Made by a program: the position numbers and the translations under genes. 5,771 nucleotides of DNA from Acidobacteriota bacterium (GTDB lineage: Bacteria > Acidobacteriota > Terriglobia > Terriglobales > Acidobacteriaceae). Where the stretch lies: NCBI GenBank assembly GCA_023441255.1, contig JAEZPW010000387.1:1-5771 (forward strand), in the 5' to 3' direction. The notes under the pieces were generated by a model, which saw only the letters and a program-made list of their open reading frames with translations, was not told where the DNA came from and did no database searches. Each line of letters starts with the position of its first letter. Within the stretch, counting starts at the first letter, position 1. Shown here piece after piece: positions 1 through 4,575 of this stretch.

Positions 1-459
1 CGGGGACAAACCCCCGCCGGTACACAATCGACACCCCCGAGAGCCACACATACAATACCGAGCCCTACACAATCAACACCCGGACCCGCTGCCGGGGACG
101 ACGGCTCTACACAAGCGGGCGGCGCCCCGAAGAATCGGCTGTTCCTTGTACTTGGCTCGCCGGGTGGCCCGACCATCATCACCACGGTCGCCAACATCCT
201 TATGGGGGTCGTGGACTACGGCATGAACATTCAGGAGGCGGTGAACGCACCGCGATTTCACAACCAATGGCTGCCCGACGAAATTCGACTTGAGCGCGGC
301 TTTTCGCCGGATACAATCAAGCTGCTGCAGGGCATGGGGCACAACATCGATCGCAAGTCGTATTGGGGCGACGGTGAGTGCATAATGGTGGACCCGAAGA
401 CAGGGGAACGGTTGGGCGCCAGCGACGGGCGCAACAACGGAAAGGCACTGGGATTCTGA
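1..459 (+). CDS. ggt: Gamma-glutamyltransferase, C-terminal fragment (5' end outside window)
   Basis: Frame 1 is open from the first base to the TGA at 457-459, giving 152 residues of a protein whose start lies left of the window. GGT cleaves and transfers the gamma-glutamyl group of glutathione and related peptides. It is usually periplasmic and self-processes into large and small subunits; this fragment is the end of the small subunit. Seen: LFLVLGSPGG at fragment residues 47-56 (the SPGG glycines form the oxyanion hole in the family), then TIITTV, DYGMNIQEAVNAPRFHNQWL and RLERGFSPDTIKLL, all classic small-subunit signatures, and an end resembling the usual GASDGR terminus. Odd: residues 1-45 are a Thr/Pro/Gln/Ser-rich stretch with TQSTP repeats. 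In E. coli GGT the PLSSMSPTIV strand lies only about ten residues before this loop, so an insertion of at least about 45 residues is implied. The catalytic Thr is not in view. The stop overlaps the next gene's start. A start at the internal ATG 202 is not credible because conserved residues precede it. Confidence 0.94.
   Translation, partial: RGQTPAGTQSTPPRATHTIPSPTQSTPGPAAGDDGSTQAGGAPKNRLFLVLGSPGGPTIITTVANILMGVVDYGMNIQEAVNAPRFHNQWLPDEIRLERGFSPDTIKLLQGMGHNIDRKSYWGDGECIMVDPKTGERLGASDGRNNGKALGF
21..119 (+). repeat. Degenerate in-frame repeats (tacacaatc type) inside ggt
   Basis: Copies of tacacaatcgacaccc at 21-36 and tacacaatcaacaccc at 66-81 match at 15 of 16 bases. A third, shorter relative, tacacaagcggg, lies at 108-119, and a decayed one (tacaatac) at 51-58. 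The spacings of 45 and 42 bp are multiples of three, so the ggt frame stays open and the protein gains TQSTP, TQSTP and TQAGG. The last copy contains ctacacaagcg (107-117), which also occurs on the minus strand at 4397-4407 in the repeat upstream of rocF. I infer that the block derives from a dispersed intergenic repeat. Confidence 0.6.
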
Positions 460-1295
460 TGATCAAGGCAATCTCAACCTACGTGTTCGTGAAAGACCGT
501 CTGCATCCGGGCATGCTCGACAAGCTGGCTAGCGCCGGCGCTGATGCGATCGAGGTATTCGCCTCACGCTCCCATTTCGACTACACCGAGCGGCAGCAGG
601 TTCGTGAATTGGGCAACTGGTTCAAGCACAACCAGGTTGCTTTCAACTCCATGCACGCTCCCATGTTCTCTGATTACGACTGGGGACGCAGCGGGACGCC
701 ACCGCTCAACATCGTGGACCGCGACAAGCGCCGCCGCGTCGACTCCATGGACGAGATCAAGCGCGCCCTCGAGGTCGCCGAGCACGTTCCGTTTAAGTAC
801 CTCGTTCAGCATCTCGGCACCCCCGGCGAAGAACTCGATGAAAACAAGTTCGAGGCGGCCCTCAGCTCCCTCGAGCACCTGCACGCCTTCTCGCGTCCGC
901 TCGGCGTCAAGGTGCTGCTGGAAAATATCCCGAATGAGATCGCCACTCCTGACAAGATCGTAGAGCTCATCCACGCGCTGCACCTCGACGACCTCGGCGT
1001 CTGCTTCGATATAGGTCATGCCCACGTCATGACCAACGTTGCTGAAGCGTTTGCCATCCTCAAGCCTCACATTCGTTCCACCCACGTTCACGACAACAAA
1101 GGTGAAAAGGACGAACATTTGTTCCCGGGAGAAGGCTCCATCGACTGGAAGGAAACCATGCGCCTGTTGCGCACCGCCCCGCACGTGCCCCCGATCCTCA
1201 TGGAAGTGGAAGGCGAAAACCAGAAGCCGGTCGTGGACAAATTCCAGGACAGCTTCCGGAAGCTGGAGCAGGCCGAGCAGGTAGCGGCAGGGTAG
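459..1295 (+). CDS. Sugar phosphate isomerase/epimerase family TIM-barrel protein
   Basis: A 278-residue protein of the xylose isomerase-like TIM-barrel superfamily (AP_endonuc_2 fold), the usual length for this family. The exact substrate cannot be read from sequence; relatives isomerise or epimerise sugars or act on inositol derivatives. Likely metal and active-site residues follow the family pattern: E32 in IEVF, H66 in SMHAPMF, H118 in LVQHLGTPGE, E155 in LLENIPNE, D184 and H187 in CFDIGHAHV, H209 and H211 in STHVHDNKGE, HLFPGEGSIDW at 220-230, and E249 in ILMEVEGE. No signal peptide or membrane segment is visible, so it is probably cytoplasmic. The start at ATG 459 is chosen because MIKAISTYVF is the first barrel strand, the ATG overlaps the ggt stop as TGATG, and a weak GGGA (450-453) lies 5 nt upstream. 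An upstream in-frame start at 378 would add 27 residues that overlap ggt and look non-coding. Translational coupling to ggt is likely; a functional link between the two is not evident. Confidence 0.9.
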   Translation: MIKAISTYVFVKDRLHPGMLDKLASAGADAIEVFASRSHFDYTERQQVRELGNWFKHNQVAFNSMHAPMFSDYDWGRSGTPPLNIVDRDKRRRVDSMDEIKRALEVAEHVPFKYLVQHLGTPGEELDENKFEAALSSLEHLHAFSRPLGVKVLLENIPNEIATPDKIVELIHALHLDDLGVCFDIGHAHVMTNVAEAFAILKPHIRSTHVHDNKGEKDEHLFPGEGSIDWKETMRLLRTAPHVPPILMEVEGENQKPVVDKFQDSFRKLEQAEQVAAG

Positions 1296-1439
1296 GCACC
1301 CCGCGCATACACGCGAACGGAGTCTTTTACCGCAGATACGGCTTCACGGAGTGCAGGCTTTTTCGCGATGTCGGGCGGAAGAAGGGCAGCGACTTCGACA
1401 TCGTTTGTCTTCAGCTGCGGGTCTGAACAGTCGAGATGA

Positions 1440-1471
1440 GGTGCAACGAGAGACACTTGCTCTGCTGCACC
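1440..1471. terminator. Weak hairpin between convergent genes, possible terminator
   Basis: Arms ggtgca (1440-1445) and tgcacc (1466-1471) pair perfectly, and above them agag (1449-1452) pairs with ctct (1460-1463) around a small internal loop. It lies in the 201-bp gap where the TIM-barrel gene (+) and the GlsB-like gene (-) converge. No run of T follows on either strand, so intrinsic terminator activity is uncertain. I see nothing else convincing in this gap; the short open frames there lack family features. Confidence 0.28.
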
Positions 1472-1496
1472 CCACGCGCAAGTTGTCAGAACGGCG

Positions 1497-1793
1497 TTAC
1501 GCGGCGCGCCGTCCGATGTCGCTCACATCACCACGTCGCCTGCCGACGACCAGTCGATAGATTACCAGCAGCAGGATCGCACCGGCTATTGCCAGAACGA
1601 AACTGCCGATGCTCCAATCGTTCACGCCAGTGCTCCCCCACAGAGCGCGCCCGATAAAGCCGCCGACCAGCGCGCCAGCGATGCCGAGCACGATAGTGAC
1701 GATCCAGCCGCCGGGATCGCGTCCCGGCATAAGTAGCTTCGCGATACCTCCGGCGATAAAGCCGAAGATAATCCAGCCAATGATGGCTCCCAT
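1497..1793 (-). CDS. GlsB/YeaQ/YmgE family small membrane protein
   Basis: A 98-residue, very hydrophobic protein of the family named both GlsB/YeaQ/YmgE stress response and transglycosylase-associated (Transgly_assoc). Three membrane segments are visible at about residues 2-21, 29-50 and 62-83. The family signature GFIAGGIAKLLMPGRDPGG lies at 11-29, followed by glycine zippers (GIAGALVGGFIG). The C-terminus is basic (RLVVGRRRGD), suggesting a cytoplasmic tail. The length is slightly above the usual 80-90 residues. The start is supported by GGGGGAAGT immediately before the ATG (purine-rich ribosome binding site at 1797-1802 on the minus strand). The biochemical role of the family is not settled; members are linked to stress conditions in several bacteria. 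It lies 111 bp downstream of the PilZ gene on the same strand, with a hairpin between, so it probably has its own promoter, which I could not identify. Confidence 0.94.
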   Translation of the reverse strand: MGAIIGWIIFGFIAGGIAKLLMPGRDPGGWIVTIVLGIAGALVGGFIGRALWGSTGVNDWSIGSFVLAIAGAILLLVIYRLVVGRRRGDVSDIGRRAA

Positions 1794-1888
1794 ACTTCCC
1801 CCGGTGTGTTTGGAATCGGTCCTTGGTTAAGAAGGGTGAAGTGCACGACTGGATGCACGCAATCGCAAGTTCCGGCCTCCTTGCAGGG

Positions 1889-1907
1889 TAGCCCTGGCCC
1901 AGGGTTA
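1889..1907 (-). terminator. Short hairpin overlapping the PilZ gene stop codon
   Basis: Arms ccctg (1892-1896) and caggg (1900-1904) pair around a 3-nt loop. The pairing extends outward through one G-T wobble and two A-T pairs to 1889 and 1907, so the base includes the TAA stop (1905-1907) of the minus-strand PilZ gene. No T run follows. It could weaken read-through into the GlsB-like gene or be chance in GC-rich DNA. Confidence 0.25.
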
Positions 1908-2228
1908 GGAGGAGCGCAGGAAGTAGGCGCCGTAGTGTTCACCGCTCCTGTAGAGCACGCGAGCTTCGAACGTCAGCCCGCCGTGATCCGCGTTGACGAA
2001 CTCGAGTTCGATCACCTCGCCGACCCGGAGTTGCGCTCGCGTGTTGAACCCCAATCCGCCGGCACTCACGTCTGTACAGACACCCTCGATCGCAGCCAAT
2101 TCTTCGCCAACCCGCACGATCTGCAGGGGCGTGCGCATGCACTGGCGTTCATGGCGCCGCCGCTCTGGCATCACCGAGACGGGCAACACTGCCGCACTCT
2201 GCTGTATCGGCACACCCATTGAAGGCAT
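1905..2228 (-). CDS. PilZ-domain protein, predicted c-di-GMP receptor
   Basis: A 107-residue protein consisting of little more than one PilZ domain, the cyclic-di-GMP-binding beta-barrel used to control motility, exopolysaccharide and surface behaviour. Seen: the RxxxR arm in PERRRHERQ (R24 and R28), then the (D/N)xSxxG motif as TDVSAGGLGF (D53, S55, G58), and a later beta-rich stretch ELEFV...LTFEARVLYR ending AYFLRSS. Both ligand motifs are intact, so binding is expected. There is no signal peptide, membrane segment or output domain, so it probably acts as a small adaptor. The start is uncertain: ATG 2228 gives the full length, ATG 2219 is three codons in, and ATG 2171 (M20, just before the RxxxR arm) would also keep the whole domain. 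None has a clear Shine-Dalgarno sequence. It is transcribed divergently from the MscS-type channel gene. Confidence 0.9.
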   Translation of the reverse strand: MPSMGVPIQQSAAVLPVSVMPERRRHERQCMRTPLQIVRVGEELAAIEGVCTDVSAGGLGFNTRAQLRVGEVIELEFVNADHGGLTFEARVLYRSGEHYGAYFLRSS

Positions 2229-2261
2229 AATCGGCAGATATGCCTGTGCACTTCAGTGCCA

Positions 2262-2282
2262 AGGCGAGGGTTGCCCTCGCCT
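2262..2282. repeat. Perfect 9-bp hairpin in the divergent PilZ/MscS gap
   Basis: Arms aggcgaggg (2262-2270) and ccctcgcct (2274-2282) are exact reverse complements around a 3-nt loop (ttg). The element sits 42 bp before the MscS-type start at 2325 and 33 bp before the PilZ start at 2228. It could be an mRNA leader structure of the channel gene, a protein-binding palindrome or a remnant of a palindromic repeat. There is no T run, so a simple terminator is unlikely. Confidence 0.6.
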
Positions 2283-2324
2283 GCAGCCAGCCCCTCTCGC
2301 AGTTGCGCGCGCATCCCACAATCC

Positions 2325-3275
2325 ATGGGTGTCTTGAAAGCTTTTCCTTATCCCATCGCGATCTTCGGGACGATCATCACCATCTTCGGCGGGTGGATCA
2401 TCAACAAAGCCCTGAACAGTTACATCGTCCACCAACAGGGTGGCGATCCCAAGGAGCACTATCGCAAGCGCCAGATGGTCTCGACCGCTGTGCTGGTCGC
2501 CTCCGCCGTCATCATCGTCATACTGTGGGCGCGACTGCTCCAGCGCACCGGCACATTTCTTGGCATCGTCGGTGCCGGCCTGGCAATCGCCTTACGCGAG
2601 CCGCTCTTGAGCGTGGCCGGGCGCGTCGCCATATTCGCGGGTCATATCTACACCGTTGGCGACCGCATCGAAATCAACAAGATGAGCGGTGACGTCATCG
2701 ACGTCGGCTTTTTCTACACGCGCATGATGGAGATCGGCAACTGGATCAAGGCCGACCAGTACAGCGGGCGCATCATCCAGTTTGCGAACGCGCAGATTTT
2801 CGGTGCCGCCGTTTTCAACTACACGCGCAACTTCGCCTACATATGGGACGAGATCAACCTGCCCATCACCTACGTGAGCAACATGAAAGCCGCTCAGGAG
2901 ATCATGAGCAACGCGGGTGAAGACTATACGCGCGAGTTCATGAATGAGGCGCAGGAGAGCATCAAGCAGATGCAACGCTACTTCCTGGTTTCGTCGTTCG
3001 AACTGCGCCCGCAGGTTTACCTCAACTTCGACTCAAACTACGTCACCCTTACCATGCGATACCTTGTCGATCCGAAGAAACGCCGCAGCGCGCGCAACTT
3101 CCTTTTCACGCGCATTCTGGATCGCGTGCAGCAGCGCAATGACATAAGTTTCGGCTCCCAAACCATGGAGGTCGCGATCAAGCCTGACGATACGACGGAA
3201 TGGAAGCGCATTGTTGCCGGACAGACTGAAGCCGCCCCAACTAGACCGGCTAGCAATGAGCGCCAGGCCGCTTAA
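2325..3275 (+). CDS. Small-conductance mechanosensitive channel, MscS family
   Basis: A 316-residue MscS-type channel, which opens under membrane tension to release solutes during osmotic downshock. Membrane segments are visible at about residues 7-28 (IAIFGTIITIFGGWII), 51-70 (MVSTAVLVASAVIIVILWAR) and the pore-lining helix at about 78-103, which carries the small-residue-rich FLGIVGAGLAIALREPLLS pattern followed by the amphipathic half. The beta-domain begins at VGDRIEI (111-117), continues through GDVIDVGFFYTRMMEI, and closes with QFANAQIFGAAVFNYTR (152-168), the equivalent of the VPN...NYTR motif. A cytoplasmic alpha/beta domain runs to about 290, then a short polar tail. Within it, residues 197-220 form a charged helix-like insertion between the NYTR motif and the final domain. 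The start at ATG 2325 is chosen because it opens directly onto the first membrane segment. The frame extends upstream to GTG 2256, but those 23 codons span the hairpin and look non-coding. No good Shine-Dalgarno sequence precedes 2325, so the exact start is less sure than the gene. Confidence 0.92.
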   Translation: MGVLKAFPYPIAIFGTIITIFGGWIINKALNSYIVHQQGGDPKEHYRKRQMVSTAVLVASAVIIVILWARLLQRTGTFLGIVGAGLAIALREPLLSVAGRVAIFAGHIYTVGDRIEINKMSGDVIDVGFFYTRMMEIGNWIKADQYSGRIIQFANAQIFGAAVFNYTRNFAYIWDEINLPITYVSNMKAAQEIMSNAGEDYTREFMNEAQESIKQMQRYFLVSSFELRPQVYLNFDSNYVTLTMRYLVDPKKRRSARNFLFTRILDRVQQRNDISFGSQTMEVAIKPDDTTEWKRIVAGQTEAAPTRPASNERQAA

Positions 3276-3284
3276 GCTGCCAAC

Positions 3285-3303
3285 GCGACGCTCCGCCCGT
3301 CGC
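3285..3303. terminator. Hairpin between convergent MscS-type and arginase genes
   Basis: gcgacg (3285-3290) pairs exactly with cgtcgc (3298-3303) around a 7-nt loop, ten bases after the TAA of the channel gene. Its position between two convergent genes fits a terminator, but no clear T run follows on the plus strand. Confidence 0.33.
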
Positions 3304-3340
3304 ACCCCTTACTGCGCGCCTCGATCGCTGCCAGAGCTGA

Positions 3341-3370
3341 ATCCGTGTAGATCCGTGCCAATCCGCCGCT
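3341..3370. repeat. Three 10-bp units of atccgtg type between convergent genes
   Basis: atccgtgtag (3341-3350), atccgtgcca (3351-3360) and atccgccgct (3361-3370) follow one another with an exact 10-bp period and decay in the third unit, which runs into the arginase stop codon at 3369-3371. Read on the minus strand it gives ggcacggatctacacggatt. From memory this resembles dispersed intergenic repeats in Acidobacteria and other soil bacteria; the link is not verified here. Function unknown. Confidence 0.5.
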
Positions 3371-4349
3371 AAAGGATCTTCTTCCCGAATAGACTTGCGG
3401 TGAGTTCGCAGGCGAGGTCGGCAGTGCGGTTCTTTTCGTCAATGACCGGATTCACTTCGACTATGTCGAAACTGGTGGTTCGGCCATGGTCGGCGATGAT
3501 CTCCATCGCGAGATGTGCTTCGCGGTAGGTCGCGCCACCGCGTACGGGCGTGCCCACGCCGGGTGCATCTTCCGGATCGATCCAGTCCATGTCGAGCGAA
3601 ATGTGGTACCCGGCCGTGCCGCGTCCCGCCAGCCGCAGGGCTTCTTCCATCACCGTACGCATCCCGCGCTCGTCGATGTCGCGCATCGTGAATACTTCCA
3701 CTCCGGCGCGGCGAATGTTGGCGACTTCATGCTGGTCTACGTCGCGTATGCCCACCAGAACGCAGTTTTCCGGTGCGATCTTCGGCGAGAACCCGAAGAT
3801 ATCGCCCAGCTCCGCCGGGCCTAGTCCCATGAGTGCCGCCAGCGGCATTCCGTGGACATTGCCGCTGGGTGAGGTCTCGGGCGTATTGATATCGCTGTGG
3901 GCGTCGAGCCAGATCAACCCCAGGCGCTGGTTGCGACGGCGATAGAATTCGCTGACTCCGCTGACCGTCCCGACGGCCATTGAGTGGTCGCCGCCTATGC
4001 TGATCGGGATTTCGTCGTTCTCAAGGGCCTGCAGCACCATCTCCGCCGTCTTGGTGCAGGTCATCGTGATCTCTTTAAGGTATTTTGCCGTATGGTCGCC
4101 GAACTGCTTCTGTTCCGCCAGAAAAACAGGCGCGTTGCCGCCATCCTCCACCTTGTGGCCCAGCGCTTCCAGGCGCGCCTCAAGCCCGGCTACGCGGACC
4201 GCTGAGGGTCCCATGTCGACCCCTCGGCGCTCCTGCCCAAGGTCGAGCGGCACGCCGATGATCCGGATTTTTCGTGGAACGATATGCAGATGCGGTACTG
4301 GATGAACCGGGGCGAGCGGTGTCGGCGTCGCCTTCGAAATGTCGTTCAT
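3369..4349 (-). CDS. rocF: Arginase
   Basis: A 326-residue arginase, which hydrolyses L-arginine to ornithine and urea with a binuclear manganese centre; cytoplasmic. All six metal ligands are present: H122 in GGDHS, D149, H151 and D153 in WLDAHSDINTP, and D253 and D255 in SLDMDWIDP. Other arginase signatures are GVPLDLGQERRGVDMGPSAV (32-51), SGNVHGMPL (162-170) and DIVEVNP (295-301). Together these favour arginase over agmatinase or formiminoglutamase. The length is about 25 residues above the common 300 because of a Pro/His-rich N-terminal extension (residues 7-25). The start at ATG 4349 is preferred: it has AAGGA just upstream (4353-4357), whereas the in-frame start at 4451 would translate through the palindromic repeat (AGSETRRYTSALATG). 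The start codon lies inside a 23-bp tandem duplication. It follows asnS on the same strand after 226 bp of repeats, and probably has its own promoter, which I could not place. Confidence 0.95.
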   Translation of the reverse strand: MNDISKATPTPLAPVHPVPHLHIVPRKIRIIGVPLDLGQERRGVDMGPSAVRVAGLEARLEALGHKVEDGGNAPVFLAEQKQFGDHTAKYLKEITMTCTKTAEMVLQALENDEIPISIGGDHSMAVGTVSGVSEFYRRRNQRLGLIWLDAHSDINTPETSPSGNVHGMPLAALMGLGPAELGDIFGFSPKIAPENCVLVGIRDVDQHEVANIRRAGVEVFTMRDIDERGMRTVMEEALRLAGRGTAGYHISLDMDWIDPEDAPGVGTPVRGGATYREAHLAMEIIADHGRTTSFDIVEVNPVIDEKNRTADLACELTASLFGKKIL

Positions 4350-4376
4350 AGATCCTTCGAAATGTCGTTGATAGAT
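4331..4376 (-). repeat. rocF: 23-bp tandem duplication over the rocF start codon
   Basis: Bases 4331-4353 and 4354-4376 are adjacent copies of one 23-bp unit, identical except at 4347 (c) versus 4370 (g). On the minus strand the downstream copy carries the rocF ATG (4349-4347) and its first codons, while the upstream copy carries ATC at the matching place. The end of the upstream copy supplies the AAGG of the rocF ribosome binding site. The 23-bp offset is not a multiple of three. Confidence 0.93.
4353..4357 (-). promoter_or_regulatory. rocF: Ribosome binding site of rocF
   Basis: AAGGA read on the minus strand, with only TCT between it and the ATG at 4349. The spacing is short, but this is the only Shine-Dalgarno-like sequence near a start that excludes the translated repeat. 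It consists almost entirely of the last bases of the upstream copy of the tandem duplication. Confidence 0.55.
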
Positions 4377-4396
4377 AGAGAAACCTGTCGCAAGCG

Positions 4397-4432
4397 CGCT
4401 TGTGTAGCGCCGGGTCTCTGACCCGGCGTACG
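4397..4432. repeat. Palindromic dispersed-type repeat, copy A
   Basis: A perfect 9-bp stem, cgccgggtc (4408-4416) with gacccggcg (4420-4428), has a 3-nt loop, preceded by cgcttgtgtag (4397-4407). The first 18 bases tgtgtagcgccgggtctc (4401-4418) recur exactly, inverted, in copy B. The layout resembles REP-type palindromic repeats of bacterial intergenic regions. No transposase is nearby. Read as protein in any frame it gives no family similarity. Confidence 0.7.
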
Positions 4433-4465
4433 TTAGTGTCAATGACAGCAACTTGGGTTAGACGC

Positions 4466-4488
4466 AGAAATGCAGCCCCACGCTGCAC
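4466..4488 (-). terminator. Possible terminator downstream of asnS
   Basis: On the minus strand TGCAGC (4487-4482) pairs with GCTGCA (4476-4471) around GTGGG, with one further G-U pair at the base (4488 and 4470), and is followed by TTTCT (4470-4466). It lies 88 bp after the asnS stop and 117 bp before the rocF start. A six-base stem and interrupted T run make it weak, but it is the best terminator-like element in the gap. Confidence 0.38.
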
Positions 4489-4519
4489 TCCGGCGGACAG
4501 GCAGTCTGTTCACCACGCG

Positions 4520-4551
4520 GCGCGCGGGCTGGGAGACCCGGCGCTACACAC
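4520..4551. repeat. Palindromic dispersed-type repeat, copy B (inverted relative to A)
   Basis: Bases 4533-4550 are the exact reverse complement of 4401-4418 (18 of 18). The other arm has diverged: gcgc-ggg (4522-4528) can pair with ccc-g-gcgc (4537-4544) with one bulged base, so the hairpin is imperfect compared with copy A. Copies A and B face each other across about 114 bp that includes the candidate asnS terminator. Confidence 0.65.
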
Positions 4552-4575
4552 GACTGCAACCCGCGCGAAAGTCGT

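Noticed and set aside
21..119. CRISPR-like array from the short repeats in ggt
   Set aside because: The repeats are degenerate, too short and unevenly preserved, with no unique spacers of uniform size, and they lie inside an open coding frame.
378..458. N-terminal extension of 27 codons for the TIM-barrel protein
   Set aside because: The added residues overlap ggt, are Arg/Gln-rich and precede the first barrel strand. The ATG at 459 forms the usual TGATG junction.
564..1184. Long open frame of about 206 codons on the minus strand, antisense to the TIM-barrel gene
   Set aside because: It is the mirror of a well-supported gene with conserved motifs; its translation has no recognisable family features and no ribosome binding site.
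1088..1456. Minus-strand open frame of 122 codons entering the 1296-1496 gap, plus short plus-strand frames at 1351-1657
   Set aside because: Mostly antisense to the TIM-barrel or GlsB-like genes, without domain features, ribosome binding sites or plausible composition.
2256..2324. GTG start giving the MscS-type protein 23 more residues
   Set aside because: The extra residues span the GC-rich hairpin, are Pro/Arg/Ser-rich, and the first membrane segment follows directly after ATG 2325.
3550..3945. Plus-strand open frame of 131 codons antisense to arginase
   Set aside because: Shadow of rocF, in which every catalytic motif is intact on the opposite strand.
4350..4451. N-terminal extension of 34 codons for arginase
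   Set aside because: It would translate the palindromic repeat and the upstream copy of the 23-bp duplication, and gives no arginase-like residues.
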